Counted from the stretch's first letter, positions 38,723 to 51,456 are shown. The stretch: DNA of 64,000 nucleotides from Xanthobacter autotrophicus (GCF_005871085.1 NZ_VAUP01000028.1:248001-312000), one strand, 5' to 3'. Notes: generated by a model not told the origin, from the letters alone. Translations and numbers: made by a program.

Positions 38723-39094
38723 TCAGGCGCGCCGGGCAAGCCAGGAGCCGTTGCATTTGGGCTGGGGCGAGGACCAGTCACCCGAGGCCTGATCGCCTTC
38801 GGCGAGCCCGGTGGCGGTGACTTTGCGCTGCCCGTGGGTCAAGGTCATCCGCACCAGGCCTAGCTTGCTGATGCCGCCGGCGGCTTTCACCGGCCAATAG
38901 CCCGCGTAGGTGACCTTGCCATTCTTCACGGCCAGCTTGAAGTCGAAATTCTTGTTGCATTTGCCCTCCTCGGCGGAGGTGCGCACCACCCAGCTGCCGT
39001 CGAAGCGCCTGGCGTTGTCGGCGCGGGCGGGGGTAACTGCCGTCGCCGCCGCGAGGAGCGCGAGGGCGGTGAGGCCCGCAATTGTGTGCAACAT
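38723..39094 (-). CDS. Small exported hypothetical protein within the mutase gene block
   Basis: A 123-residue protein with a signal peptide (MLHTIAGLTALALLAAATAV, probable cleavage after PARA). The mature domain is about 98 residues with FDGSWVVRTSAEEGKCNKNF and GDWSSPQPKCNGSWLARRA. C45 and the C-terminal Cys could pair in the periplasm. The beta-rich pattern with Trp and Gly resembles small exported lipocalin-like domains, but I do not recognise a named family. It lies 22 bases after the small mutase subunit gene and 63 bases before the large one. Confidence 0.7.
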   Translation of the reverse strand: MLHTIAGLTALALLAAATAVTPARADNARRFDGSWVVRTSAEEGKCNKNFDFKLAVKNGKVTYAGYWPVKAAGGISKLGLVRMTLTHGQRKVTATGLAEGDQASGDWSSPQPKCNGSWLARRA

Positions 39095-39116
39095 GGCTCG
39101 CTTCCCGTCCTTCGGT

Positions 39117-40949
39117 TCAGTCCAGTCCCGCCGCGCTCTGCGCCCGCGCCAGCGTCTCCAGCACGTCGCAACCGGCGAAGATGAAGCCGGAAACGCCCGC
39201 CGCCTTGAGCGCCGTTTCCAGCTCGGCCGGCTTGCCGGCGAGCCAGACGGTGCTGGCGCCGGCGGCTTTCAGGGCCTCGGCGGTGGCTGCCCCCTCGGCC
39301 GCATAGACCTCGTCCGACGAGACGAGGCAGGCGAAGGGCGTGCCTGCGGCACTGAAGGCAGACACCAGCGCGTCGCGGTCGGCGAAGCCGTCCGGTACTG
39401 GAGCGGCAATGCCGCCGGCCTCGAAGAAGTTCCTTGCGAAGCCCGCCCGCGCCGTGAAGGCGGCGACGGGGCCGAGCGTGGCAAGGAAGACGGCCGGCGC
39501 TTTGGCAGCGGCTTCCGACTTGTCGCGCAGGGCCTCGAACGGCTCTGACGTGCGGTGGGGCGTCAGCGCTCCATCGGCCACGGGCTCGAAGGTGGCAGGC
39601 AAAGGCGCCAGCACTTCCGGCGCCTGCTGCACCAGGATGGGGAATTCCGAGGTGCCGGTGATGGGCGCCTTGCGGGTGGCCACATCCTTGTCGCGGCGGG
39701 CCTTCACCTCGGTGATCTCGGCCTTGAACCAGCGGTCTTCCAGCACGTCGGCCATGCCGCCGCGCTTCTCGATGGTGCGGAACAGGTCCCACGCCTTTTC
39801 GGCGAGCCCATCCGTATAGGTCTCCACCGCGCCGGCGCCGGCGCCGGGGTCGGCCACGCGGTGGACGTTGCTCTCCTCCAGCAGCATCACCTGGGTGTTG
39901 CGGGCGAGGCGCCGGGCGAAGGCGTCGGGCAGGCCCAGAGCCTGGGTGAAGGGCAGCACGGTGAGGCTGTCCGCCCCGCCGACGCCGGCCGCGAACGCCG
40001 CCACCGTGTTGCGCAGCAGGTTCACATAAGGGTCGCGCCGGGTCAGGGAGCGCCACGCGGTGGTGGCGTGCACCTTCAGCGCGGTTTCCGGCAGGCCGCA
40101 TTCGCGCAGCACCGCGCCCCACAGCAGGCGGATGGCGCGGAACTTGGCGATGGTAGCGGTCTGGTTCAGGTCGGCCACCAGGGCGACCTCGATGCGCGCC
40201 GCCGCCTCAGACAGGGCGATGCCCGCCTCGCCATAGGCCTTGAGATAGGCCACGGCGGTGGCGAGCACCGCCGCAAGCTCCTGCGCGTCGGACGCGCCGG
40301 CGGCATGGAACACGCCACCGTCCGCCCGTGCGAACGGGCCGGCAAAGCCGCGTGCCGCGAGGATGGCGGAGGTCTCGGCGAAGCGCTTGGCCAAAAGCGG
40401 CCACGCCATGGGCAGGGTGCCCGCAGCGGCGAAATCCCCCAGCGGGTTGAGGCCGAAGGAGACGGCGAGACCCTTGGGATCGAAGCCCGCAGCCTCGGCA
40501 TAATCGGCGAAGGCGAGGTCCTCGCCGCGGCCCTGGAAGGCGCCGCTCTCGATGCGCGTCTCGATGAGGTCGAGCAGCACGTCCTTCAGCACCACCTTCA
40601 GGTCGGCGCCGTCCGGCAGGCCGAAGCCATAGGCCGAGGGCGAGGAGGCATAGACCAGCGCGAGGCCGGAGGCGCCGCCGTCCAGGTCCTCAAGCGCCTG
40701 CTCGTGGGCGGCGGCAAGGTCGCTCTGGTCGACGCGCGCGCTGATGACCCACGGCGCGCCGGCCGGCCGTCCCGCCACGATGGGGGCTTGCGGCTTGCGC
40801 TCGGGCAAAGCGTCGAGGGCGAGGCCCTCATAGGTGCGGGTGACGAGGCGCTTGTCGTAGGGCGCGCCCTTCAGCACGCCCTCGACCAGCTTCAGCCAGT
40901 CCTCGCGGGTGACGGGGGCAAGGTTGGTCGCGAAGGGCAGGGCGGTCAT
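39117..40949 (-). CDS. mcmB: Methylmalonyl-CoA mutase small (non-catalytic) subunit
   Basis: A 610-residue protein homologous to the large subunit over its barrel domain (WRSLTRRDPYVNLLRNTVAA and a LGLPDAFARRLARNTQVMLLEE stretch). Its C-terminal domain lacks the DxHxxG cobalamin motif (the region reads SGFIFAGCDVLE). That is the normal pattern for the structural subunit of heterodimeric mutases. The ATG at 40949 has GGAGGT upstream. It is transcribed before the small exported-protein gene and mcmA. Confidence 0.94.
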   Translation of the reverse strand: MTALPFATNLAPVTREDWLKLVEGVLKGAPYDKRLVTRTYEGLALDALPERKPQAPIVAGRPAGAPWVISARVDQSDLAAAHEQALEDLDGGASGLALVYASSPSAYGFGLPDGADLKVVLKDVLLDLIETRIESGAFQGRGEDLAFADYAEAAGFDPKGLAVSFGLNPLGDFAAAGTLPMAWPLLAKRFAETSAILAARGFAGPFARADGGVFHAAGASDAQELAAVLATAVAYLKAYGEAGIALSEAAARIEVALVADLNQTATIAKFRAIRLLWGAVLRECGLPETALKVHATTAWRSLTRRDPYVNLLRNTVAAFAAGVGGADSLTVLPFTQALGLPDAFARRLARNTQVMLLEESNVHRVADPGAGAGAVETYTDGLAEKAWDLFRTIEKRGGMADVLEDRWFKAEITEVKARRDKDVATRKAPITGTSEFPILVQQAPEVLAPLPATFEPVADGALTPHRTSEPFEALRDKSEAAAKAPAVFLATLGPVAAFTARAGFARNFFEAGGIAAPVPDGFADRDALVSAFSAAGTPFACLVSSDEVYAAEGAATAEALKAAGASTVWLAGKPAELETALKAAGVSGFIFAGCDVLETLARAQSAAGLD

Positions 40950-41034
40950 GAGCGGACCTCCGGGAGAGGGAACAGGAGAGAAACAGTGCGCTGCGAAGCA
41001 GCGTCATGCCGGGGATCGGAGAAGCCGGCGTCCA

Positions 41035-42264
41035 TCACCGCCCCTCCCGTGCCGCCAGCGACCGCTCGGCGTCGAACATGTAGTCGCGCAGCACCGGCAC
41101 GTCGTCGCGCTTCTCGGAGAGGAGCAACTGGAACACCATGTTGGAGCCGTGCAGGAAGCCCAGTTCCACGGCGGCGAGGTAGAATTCCCACATGCGGCCG
41201 AAGCGTTCGCCCATCATGGCGTCCACTTCCGCGCGGCGGGCCATGAAGTTCCGCCGCCACGCGCGGATGGTCCAGTAATAGTGCAGGCGCAGCACCTCGC
41301 AGTCGTCCACCCACAGGTGGGTGCGCTCGGTGGAGGCGAACACCTCCGACAGCGCCGGCACATAGCCGCCGGGGAAGATATACTTGCGGATGAACGGCGC
41401 CGTGGTGCCGGGGGGCGACATGCGGCCGATGGCGTGCACCAGCGCGAAGCCGCCCTCATCCAGCAGGTTGCGGATGGTGGTGAAGTAATCGTCGAAATGC
41501 GAGACGCCCACATGCTCCATCATGCCGATGGAGACCACGCGGTCGAACTTGCCCTTCAGGTTGCGATAATCCACCTCGCGGAAGTCGATGGAGCCGGCCA
41601 CGCCCGCCGCCTCCGCGAGCCGCCGGCTTTCGGCGAGCTGCTCCGGCGAGACGTTGATGGCGGTGACTTGTGCCCCGCATTCCTTCGCCATGTAGATGGC
41701 CAGCCCGCCCCAGCCGGAGCCGATCTCCGCCACCCGCATGCCGGCGGAGATCTTCAGCTTGGCGGCGATGTGGCGGAACTTGTTGCGCTGCGCCTCCGCC
41801 AGCGGCTCTTCCGGATCGCGGAAGTAGGCGCAGCTGTAGGCCATGGTCTCGTCCAGCCACAGCCGGTAGAAGGCGGCCGGGTGGTCGTAGTGGGAGGAGA
41901 CGTTCTCCTTCGCCTTGGCCACCGGGTTCGCCTGCTGGAACCGCCGCACCGAGCGCCACGCCTTGCGCAGCGCCTGCTGCACCGGGTGGCTACCCAGCCC
42001 CTTGCGGTTCACCGAGAACAAGGACAGCAGCTCGAACGCGCCGGCCCCGTCCTCGAACGAGAGGCGGCCGTCCATATAGGCTTCCGCCGCCACCAGCTCC
42101 GGATTGAAGAACAGGTCGCGCTCCAGCTTCCTGTCATGCATGCGCACTGTGACAGACGGACCATCCTGCCCCGAGCCGAAGGCATGGCGCTGCCCGTCGG
42201 CGGTGATCACCGTCAGGCGGCCCTTCTCCACGAAGCGGTTCAGGAGGTGGGAGAGGAGGCGCAT
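41035..42264 (-). CDS. cfa: Cyclopropane-fatty-acyl-phospholipid synthase family protein
   Basis: A 409-residue S-adenosylmethionine-dependent enzyme that adds a methylene group across the double bond of unsaturated acyl chains in membrane phospholipids. The SAM site is VAEIGSGWGGLAIYMAKECG; the segments SSHYDHPAAFYRLWLDETMAYS and GMMEHVGVSHFDDYF are family signatures. The ATG at 42264 is chosen as family start; the frame is open upstream through a palindromic repeat that is clearly not coding. It lies inside the propionyl-CoA gene block between pccA and the mutase genes. Confidence 0.92.
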   Translation of the reverse strand: MRLLSHLLNRFVEKGRLTVITADGQRHAFGSGQDGPSVTVRMHDRKLERDLFFNPELVAAEAYMDGRLSFEDGAGAFELLSLFSVNRKGLGSHPVQQALRKAWRSVRRFQQANPVAKAKENVSSHYDHPAAFYRLWLDETMAYSCAYFRDPEEPLAEAQRNKFRHIAAKLKISAGMRVAEIGSGWGGLAIYMAKECGAQVTAINVSPEQLAESRRLAEAAGVAGSIDFREVDYRNLKGKFDRVVSIGMMEHVGVSHFDDYFTTIRNLLDEGGFALVHAIGRMSPPGTTAPFIRKYIFPGGYVPALSEVFASTERTHLWVDDCEVLRLHYYWTIRAWRRNFMARRAEVDAMMGERFGRMWEFYLAAVELGFLHGSNMVFQLLLSEKRDDVPVLRDYMFDAERSLAAREGR

Positions 42265-42283
42265 CAATGGGCTCCAACGATCT

Positions 42284-42402
42284 CCCTCTCCCGCTTGCGG
42301 GGGAGGGCCGGGGAGGGGGCGGGCGAGCGAGAGACTTTCACACGGCAGGGCGTGTGGCCAGCAGGCCCCCACCCTAACCCTCCCCCGCAAGCGGGAGAGG
42401 GG
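42284..42402. repeat. Paired palindromic repeat between pccA and cfa (repeat family B)
   Basis: CCCTCTCCCGCTTGCGGGGG (from 42284) continues as GAGGG to 42307. Its inverted copy, CCCTCCCCCGCAAGCGGGAG, lies at about 42378-42402. Each unit is itself a hairpin, and the two can also pair with each other. The same pair occurs at 44531-44613, and a single unit at 60423-60446. Confidence 0.85.
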
Positions 42403-42424
42403 ACAGCCCGCTCCCGCGTCCCCA

Positions 42425-44452
<2,028 letters not shown>

Positions 44453-44530
44453 TTAAGTGTCTCCCGCGCTCGAGGCGCTGAAATCTTGAGAAGCCTTGTG
44501 CCTCTCCCTCAACCGCTCTGCCCCCATCCC

Positions 44531-44613
44531 AACCCTCCCCCGCAAGCGGGAGAGGGGGTGGCGGCGTGCTGGTAGGGAAAGCCCTCTCCCGCTTGCGGGG
44601 GAGGGTGGGAGGG
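44531..44613. repeat. Paired palindromic repeat between pccB and pccA (repeat family B)
   Basis: ACCCTCCCCCGCAAGCGGGA (44532 on) continues as GAGGGGG. The inverse, CCCTCTCCCGCTTGCGGGGG, begins at about 44583. They are the same two units as at 42284-42402 but in the opposite order and closer together. Confidence 0.85.
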
Positions 44614-44674
44614 GGCGCCGCCCCTTGGGCGGCGCAGGACCGGCGTCGCCGACGCAGGCCTCAGCGGGCCACCC

Positions 44675-46207
<1,533 letters not shown>

Positions 46208-46242
46208 GCCGAGCGCTCCCCAGTGCGGTGCTTGGAACCGTG

Positions 46243-46393
46243 TTTGTGAAATCGAGACTATCGAGGGTTCAAAGGCGGCGAAAGCCCAAGCTTTGCGCTG
46301 CCTCTGCTCCCCAAGGCTGCTGTCGGCTAACAGGAGTTGCGGGCGTTGGGAATATGTGAAAAATTCACGTTGTTTATTGTGAAGAATTTGCAA
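46243..46393. promoter_or_regulatory. Candidate PccR operator region between pccB and pccR
   Basis: Two related inverted repeats lie close together: GTGAAAAATTCAC (46356-46368) and TTGTGAAGAATTTGCAA (46377-46393), with centres 23 bases apart. A further half-site, TTTGTGAAA, lies at 46243-46251, close to pccB. The half-sites TTTGCAA / TTTGTGAA resemble the TTTGCAAA-type motif I recall for the ScfR-family regulators PccR and RamB. Binding is inferred. Confidence 0.6.
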
Positions 46394-46413
46394 TCCCGAA
46401 GTCGGGGCCGTCC

Positions 46414-47838
46414 ATGCGTCAGAAGATCTATGCCGGCCATGCGGTGCGGCGGCTACGGGAAAAGCTGGGGCTCAAGCAGAGCGAGCTGGCCCAGCGCCTC
46501 ACCGTCTCGCCGTCCTACATCAACCAGATCGAGAGCAACCAGCGCCCGCTGACGGCCTCGATCCTGATCGCCATCTCGCGCACCTTCGCCGTGGACATCA
46601 CCTCCTTCGGCGCCGAGGACCTCGACCGGCTGGTGGCGGACCTGCGCGAGACCGCCGCCGACCCGCTGTTCAAGGATCTCGACCTCGGCCTGCAGGACAT
46701 GAAGGCGGTGGCCAATCTTTCCCCCGCCTTCGCCCATGCCTTCCTGCGCATGCACGTGGCGCTGCGGCGCACAGCGGAATGGCGCGCCTCCCTCGACGAC
46801 ATGCTCACCGCCGGCGTGGCGCCGGGGGCGGACGAGGCGAAGCTGATCCCCTACGAGGAAGTGCGCGACTTCTTCCACTATATCGACAATTACGTGGACC
46901 CCCTCGACCGCGCCGCGGAGGCCGCCGCCTCCAGCCTCGGCATCCTGGAAGGTGCGGACCCCGCCGCTGCCTTCGCCGCCCATCTCGCCCGCCGCCACTC
47001 CGTGCAGGTGGAGGTCGGGCCGCCGGACCCGGATGCGCCCCTGTCCCGCTTCGATCCGCGCTTGCGGCGCCTCGTGCTGTCGGGGGTATTGTCGGCACCG
47101 TCGCGGGCGTTCCGCATCGCCGCCACCATCGCCCAGCTGGAGCATGGGGCCTTGGTGGAGGATACGGTGGCCTCCGGCGCCTTCCGCAGCCAGACGGCGG
47201 CGGAAATCTGCCGGCTGGCGCTTCACAATTATTTCGCCGGCGCGCTCATGCTGCCCTACCGCCACTTCCTCGACCTCGCCCGGCGGCAGCGGCACGACCT
47301 CGACCGCCTGGTGCTGGAGACCGGCGCCAGCCTGGAGCAGGTGTGCCATCGCCTGTCCACGCTCCAGCGGCCGGGGGCGAAGGGGGTACCCTTCTATTTC
47401 GCCAAGGTGGACCGCGCCGGCAATATCACCAAGCGCCATTCGGCCACGCGCTTCCAGTTCGCCCGCCACGGCGGGGCCTGCGCCGCCTGGAATGTGCACG
47501 AGGCGTTCGAGATGCCGGGGCGCACGCTGGTGCAGGTGGGCGAGATGCCCGACGGCGCGCGCTACATCTGTCTCGCCCGCGCCGTGGTCAGCCCGTCCCT
47601 GCGCCACGGCCAGCCCTCGCGGGCCTATGCCTTCGGCCTGGGGTGCGAGGTCGCCTTCGGCCATGACATCGTCTATGCGGACGGGCTGGACCTGAAGGCC
47701 GCGCCGGTGGCCAAGCTGGGTGTCTCCTGCCGCATCTGCCCGCGCCGCGACTGCGATCTGCGTGCCTTTCCGCCGCTGGACCGGGAGATCCGCATCGACG
47801 AGAACGTGCGGGATATCGTTCCGTTTACCATCTCGTGA
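46414..47838 (+). CDS. pccR: ScfR-family transcriptional regulator of propionyl-CoA metabolism (PccR-like)
   Basis: A 474-residue protein with an N-terminal XRE-type helix-turn-helix (about 7-62; [20 protein letters not shown] and [12 protein letters not shown]). A long middle region of about 400 residues ends in a short-chain fatty acyl-CoA regulator domain. Near the C-terminus lies a cysteine group, CRICPRRDC, followed by [12 protein letters not shown]. In Rhodobacter sphaeroides PccR, a member of this family, controls propionyl-CoA assimilation genes. Here the gene is divergent from pccB, which fits that role exactly. The ATG at 46414 has no strong ribosome binding site. Confidence 0.87.
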   Translation: MRQKIYAGHAVRRLREKLGLKQSELAQRLTVSPSYINQIESNQRPLTASILIAISRTFAVDITSFGAEDLDRLVADLRETAADPLFKDLDLGLQDMKAVANLSPAFAHAFLRMHVALRRTAEWRASLDDMLTAGVAPGADEAKLIPYEEVRDFFHYIDNYVDPLDRAAEAAASSLGILEGADPAAAFAAHLARRHSVQVEVGPPDPDAPLSRFDPRLRRLVLSGVLSAPSRAFRIAATIAQLEHGALVEDTVASGAFRSQTAAEICRLALHNYFAGALMLPYRHFLDLARRQRHDLDRLVLETGASLEQVCHRLSTLQRPGAKGVPFYFAKVDRAGNITKRHSATRFQFARHGGACAAWNVHEAFEMPGRTLVQVGEMPDGARYICLARAVVSPSLRHGQPSRAYAFGLGCEVAFGHDIVYADGLDLKAAPVAKLGVSCRICPRRDCDLRAFPPLDREIRIDENVRDIVPFTIS

Positions 47839-47920
47839 CGCAATTGCGCCTTCCTGCCGCTTAGGAATGACCGCGCCTTGGGACATGAAACGCCATGAGG
47901 GCGGAGATAAACTAAGTGCA

Positions 47921-47940
47921 TCGACTCTCTATCGAGTCGA
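47921..47940 (+). promoter_or_regulatory. Palindrome just upstream of the SH3/collagen-like gene
   Basis: TCGACTC (47921-47927) and GAGTCGA (47934-47940) form a perfect inverted repeat around TCTATC. It ends 13 bases before the ATG at 47954, next to the ribosome binding site (GGGAG). It could be a protein-binding operator or an mRNA hairpin near the start site. Confidence 0.5.
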
Positions 47941-47953
47941 ATGGGAGTGATCC

Positions 47954-49723
47954 ATGAGGGTGCTCAGACTGGCAGGCTGGGTCGCGGGCCTGGCGATGGC
48001 AGGGATGGTGTCGGCGGCCGAGGCGGCGCCGGGCTTTTCCACCGCGAATGTGAATATCCGCACCGGCCCGGACACCGAATTCCCCAGCCTGGGTGTCATT
48101 CCCGAAGGCTCGCCGCTCGAAATCGAGGGCTGCCTGGAGGATGAATCCTGGTGCGACGTGATCTGGCAGGATTACCGCGGCTGGGTTTACAGCGAATATC
48201 TTGGCTCCGAAGTGCAGGGGCGAACCGCCGTGCTTCCCGACTGGGGCGTGGCGGCCATCGGCGTGCCTGTTGTGGCCTTCGCCGCCTCGCAATACTGGAA
48301 CCAGTATTATGTGGGCCGGCCCTATTATGTGAACCAGCCTTGGTATGCCGACCGCTACCGTTGGGAAGGCTATGCACCCCGGCCGCGTCCCGGCTGGTAT
48401 GCCCCGCCTCCGGGGCCGCGCCAGCCCGGCTGGTGGCGCAACAATTATATCGCCCCTCCCGGCATGCAGCCGCCCCCGTCCGTCACCCCCATGCCCCCGC
48501 CCGGCTGGAACCGTCCCGGTGGACCGGGCGGCCCCGGCTATCCTGGCGGTCCCGGCCGTCCGGGTGAGCCCGGTTATCCTGGCGGTCCCGGTCAGCCAGT
48601 TGGTCCCGGCCGTCCTGGTGTGCCCGGCCAGCCTCCGGGCCAGCCCGGCACGCCTCCCGGCCAGCCCGGTGGTCCCGGTCAACCCGGTCAGCCGGGTGGT
48701 CCTGGCCGTCCCGGTGTGCCCGGCCAGCCTCCGGGCCAGCCCGGTACTCCTCCGGGTCAGCCCGGTGGTCCCGGTCAGCCTGGCCAGCCGGGTGGTCCCG
48801 GCCGTCCTGGTGTGCCCGGCCAGCCTCCGGGCCAGCCCGGCACGCCTCCCGGCCAGCCCGGTGGTCCCGGTCAACCCGGTCAGCCGGGTGGTCCCGGCCG
48901 TCCCGGTGTCCCCGGCCAGCCTCCGGGCCAGCCCGGCACGCCTCCGGGCCAGCCCGGCACGCCTCCCGGCCAGCCCGGTGGTCCCGGTCAACCCGGTCAG
49001 CCGGGTGGTCCTGGCCGTCCCAGTGTGCCCGGCCAGCCTCCGGGCCAGCCCGGCACGACTCCCGGCCAGCCCGGTGGTCCCGGTCAGCCCGGTGGGCCCG
49101 GTCAGCCCGGTCAGCCGGGTGGTCCCGGCCGTCCTGGTGTGCCCGGCCAGCCTCCGGGCCAGCCCGGTCAGCAGGGTAGTCCCGGTCGTCCCGGCGGTCC
49201 CGGGCCGAATGGCTTGCCTAACCGCCCGCCGTCGCCGCAGGAGCGCCAGCAGTTGCAGCAGCAACAGCGCCAGCAGATCCAGCAGCAGCAGTTGCAGCAG
49301 CGTCAGCAACAGCAGATCCAGCAGCGCCAGCAACAGCAGCAGCGCCAGCAGGAGCAGATCCAGCAGCGCCAGCAGCAGATGCAACAGCGTCAGCAGGAGC
49401 AGGGTCAGCAGCGTCAGCAACAGCAACAGCGCCAGCAGGAGCAGATCCAGCAGCGCCAGCAGCAGATGCAACGCCAGCAGGAACAGCGCCAGCAACGTCC
49501 GCCGGAGCAGTACCAGCAGCGTCCGCCTCAGCAGCAGCGCCAGGAGCGTCCGCCGCAGCAGTACCAGCAGCAGCGTCCGCCGCAGCAGCAGGGCCAGCCG
49601 CAACGCCAACCCCAGGGGCAGCCTCAGGCTCAGCCGCAGCGCCAGCCCCAGGCTCAGCCGCAGCGGTCCCCGGGCGGCGGACGGCCGGACTGCCGCGGGC
49701 CGGACTGCCCGCCGCCGCGCTGA
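47954..49723 (+). CDS. Exported SH3-domain protein with collagen-like repeats and a Gln-rich tail
   Basis: A 589-residue protein in four parts. A signal peptide ([20 protein letters not shown]) precedes an SH3-type domain at about 27-85 ([20 protein letters not shown] to [10 protein letters not shown]), with C60 and C67 able to pair. A Tyr/Trp/Pro-rich segment follows (about 110-190). Then come Gly-Pro-rich repeats (about 195-420; six imperfect copies of a 32-39-residue unit such as [14 protein letters not shown]). A Gln/Arg-rich region (about 425-560) and a short C-terminus [13 protein letters not shown] end the chain. SH3 domains of this kind bind cell-wall or protein ligands. A perfect terminator follows. 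The whole protein is probably periplasmic or surface-exposed; no function is known. Confidence 0.85.
   Translation: MRVLRLAGWVAGLAMAGMVSAAEAAPGFSTANVNIRTGPDTEFPSLGVIPEGSPLEIEGCLEDESWCDVIWQDYRGWVYSEYLGSEVQGRTAVLPDWGVAAIGVPVVAFAASQYWNQYYVGRPYYVNQPWYADRYRWEGYAPRPRPGWYAPPPGPRQPGWWRNNYIAPPGMQPPPSVTPMPPPGWNRPGGPGGPGYPGGPGRPGEPGYPGGPGQPVGPGRPGVPGQPPGQPGTPPGQPGGPGQPGQPGGPGRPGVPGQPPGQPGTPPGQPGGPGQPGQPGGPGRPGVPGQPPGQPGTPPGQPGGPGQPGQPGGPGRPGVPGQPPGQPGTPPGQPGTPPGQPGGPGQPGQPGGPGRPSVPGQPPGQPGTTPGQPGGPGQPGGPGQPGQPGGPGRPGVPGQPPGQPGQQGSPGRPGGPGPNGLPNRPPSPQERQQLQQQQRQQIQQQQLQQRQQQQIQQRQQQQQRQQEQIQQRQQQMQQRQQEQGQQRQQQQQRQQEQIQQRQQQMQRQQEQRQQRPPEQYQQRPPQQQRQERPPQQYQQQRPPQQQGQPQRQPQGQPQAQPQRQPQAQPQRSPGGGRPDCRGPDCPPPR
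48608..49168 (+). repeat. In-frame tandem repeat tract (96-117 bp units)
   Basis: Copies begin at 48608, 48704, 48800, 48896, 49013 and 49127. The first three are exactly 96 bases, the fourth 117 and the fifth 114; the last is partial. All length changes are multiples of three, so the frame is kept. The extra bases come from internal duplication of GGQPGTPP-type and GGPGQP-type blocks. Confidence 0.9.
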
Positions 49724-49747
49724 ACCAGCAACTCCGCTGAACCAATT

Positions 49748-49782
49748 GAAGCCCGGCCATCACGGCCGGGCTTCTTTCTTTC
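49748..49782 (+). terminator. Intrinsic terminator of the SH3/collagen-like gene
   Basis: GAAGCCCGGCC (49748-49758) pairs perfectly with GGCCGGGCTTC (49764-49774) across ATCAC and is followed by TTTCTTTC. Confidence 0.85.
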
Positions 49783-49862
49783 AGGCGCAGGCCGAGGGCC
49801 GATCTCCCCTCCAAGCTATCCTGCCCATCGACGGATGGGCCGCGGCGGGCTATGGGCTCCCC

Positions 49863-51239
49863 ATGTCCCGCTCCGCGTCGTCCCGCTCCGCTCCATCCCG
49901 TCCCGTCCTGCGCTTCGCGCCGTCGCCCACGGGTCTCATCCATGTGGGCAATGCCCGCACCGCCCTCATCAACGCGCTGCTCGCCCGGCGCGCCGGCGGC
50001 ACCTTCATCCTGCGCTTCGACGACACCGACACCGCCCGCTCCCGCGCGGAATATGCCGACGCCATCGCGACGGACCTCGCGTGGCTGGGCATCGCCCCCG
50101 ACCGCACCTTCCGCCAGTCGGACCGCATCGCCGACTATGAGGCCGCTGCCGAGCGCCTGAAGGCGGCCGGGCGGCTCTATCCCGCCTACGAGAGCGAGGA
50201 TGAGCTGGAGCTGAAGCGCAGGCTGCAGCGGGCGCGCGGCCTGCCTCCGGTCTATGATCGCGCGGCGCTGGCGCTCACCGAGGCCGACCGTGCCCGGCTG
50301 GAGGCCGAGGGCCACCGCCCGCACTGGCGCTTCCGCCTCGACCATCGCGTCGTGACCTGGGATGACGGCGTGCGCGGGCCGCAGCAGGTGGATACGGCGA
50401 GCCTGTCCGATCCGGTCCTGGTGCGCGCCGACGGCAGCTTCCTCTACACGCTGCCCTCGGTGGTGGACGACCTCGCCATGGGCGTCACTGATGTGGTGCG
50501 GGGCGAGGACCATGTGACCAATACGGCGGTCCAGATCGAGATTTTCGAGGCGTTGGGCGGACCGGCGCCGCGCTTCGCCCACCACAACCTGCTCACCCTG
50601 CCGTCGGGCGAAGGGCTGTCGAAGCGGCTCGGCCACCTCTCGCTCTCGGCGCTGCGCGAGGCCGGGCACGAGGCATTGGCGGTTGCGGCGGCGGCCGTCC
50701 TGGTGGGCACCTCCCATGCGGTGGAGGCGGTGGAGAGCCTCGACGCGCTGGCAGGCATGGTGGACCTTGGCCACATCTCCCGCGCCCCGGCCCGCTTCGA
50801 TCCGGACGACCTGGCCCAGCTTACCGCCCGCACCCTGCACATGATGCCCTTCGCCACGGTCGCTCCTCGACTTGCTGCGGCGGGTATCGGCGGCGGCGAA
50901 CCGTTCTGGCTGGCGGTGCGGGGCAATCTCACGCTGTTCCCGGAGGCTGCGGATTGGTGGGCGCTGGTGTCCCAGCCCGCCGCCGGCGTCGTGGCGGAGG
51001 CCGATCGCGCCTTCCTCGGCGAAGCGGCGGCCCTGCTGCCGCCGGAGCCTTGGGATGGGCAGACCTACGCGAACTGGATCAAGGCGGTGAAAGCGGCGAG
51101 CGGGCGTTCGGGCAAGACGCTTTTCCACCCGCTACGGCTCGCCCTGACTGGGCTGGAGAAGGGGCCGGAGCTTGCCGCTTTGCTGCCGTTGATGGGCCGC
51201 GCGCGGGTGGCGGGACGGCTGGGCGGCGAGGTGGCGTAG
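49863..51239 (+). CDS. gltX: Glutamyl-tRNA synthetase (probably the second GltX type of alphaproteobacteria)
   Basis: A 458-residue class I synthetase that charges tRNA with glutamate. The signature [20 protein letters not shown] holds the HxGN motif and [15 protein letters not shown] the KMSKS-equivalent SKR. The catalytic core ends near 250 and a helical anticodon-binding region completes the chain. The ATG at 49863 is chosen, as homology begins [11 protein letters not shown] nearby. It is too long for the tRNA-modifying GluQ homologue, which lacks the anticodon-binding domain. Alphaproteobacteria often carry two GltX proteins; which one this is cannot be decided here. Confidence 0.92.
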   Translation: MSRSASSRSAPSRPVLRFAPSPTGLIHVGNARTALINALLARRAGGTFILRFDDTDTARSRAEYADAIATDLAWLGIAPDRTFRQSDRIADYEAAAERLKAAGRLYPAYESEDELELKRRLQRARGLPPVYDRAALALTEADRARLEAEGHRPHWRFRLDHRVVTWDDGVRGPQQVDTASLSDPVLVRADGSFLYTLPSVVDDLAMGVTDVVRGEDHVTNTAVQIEIFEALGGPAPRFAHHNLLTLPSGEGLSKRLGHLSLSALREAGHEALAVAAAAVLVGTSHAVEAVESLDALAGMVDLGHISRAPARFDPDDLAQLTARTLHMMPFATVAPRLAAAGIGGGEPFWLAVRGNLTLFPEAADWWALVSQPAAGVVAEADRAFLGEAAALLPPEPWDGQTYANWIKAVKAASGRSGKTLFHPLRLALTGLEKGPELAALLPLMGRARVAGRLGGEVA

Positions 51240-51343
51240 GCCGGATCCGCTCGGGCCAATCATGCTGACGGGGGCGAGCCCGAGGGGCGTGGAGCGGCTC
51301 GGATCCCGGTTGGAAATTCAAGAAGGCATACTCGCAATCACCC

Positions 51344-51456
51344 ACCGTCATGCCCGGGCTTGTCCCGGGCACCCACGTCGTTCAACTCGCACACACCTCT
51401 CAAGACTGGTCCAAGCCCAACCGCGTTGATGGCGGGACAAGCCCGGCCATGACGGT
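51344..51456. repeat. Long palindromic repeat (repeat family A)
   Basis: The left arm begins ACCGTCATGCCCGGGCTTGT and the right arm ends GACAAGCCCGGCCATGACGGT, with about 50 bases between them. It is the same type as the element in the acxA-acxB gap and lies between convergent gltX and the DUF2865 gene, where it may help end both transcripts. Confidence 0.85.

Noticed and set aside
48608-49168. Possible CRISPR array
   Set aside because: The repeats are contiguous, in frame, differ in length by whole codons and code for Gly-Pro repeats; there are no unique spacers.
47912-49609. A minus-strand frame coding long Leu and Thr/Gly runs
   Set aside because: It is the antisense image of the Gln-rich and Gly-Pro repeats and has no independent support.
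48345-49862. A 500-codon extension upstream of gltX in the same frame, Ser/Arg/Val-rich
   Set aside because: It is an alternate frame of the collagen-like and Gln-rich repeats and ends up joined to gltX only by the absence of stops; a terminator at 49748-49782 separates the two genes.
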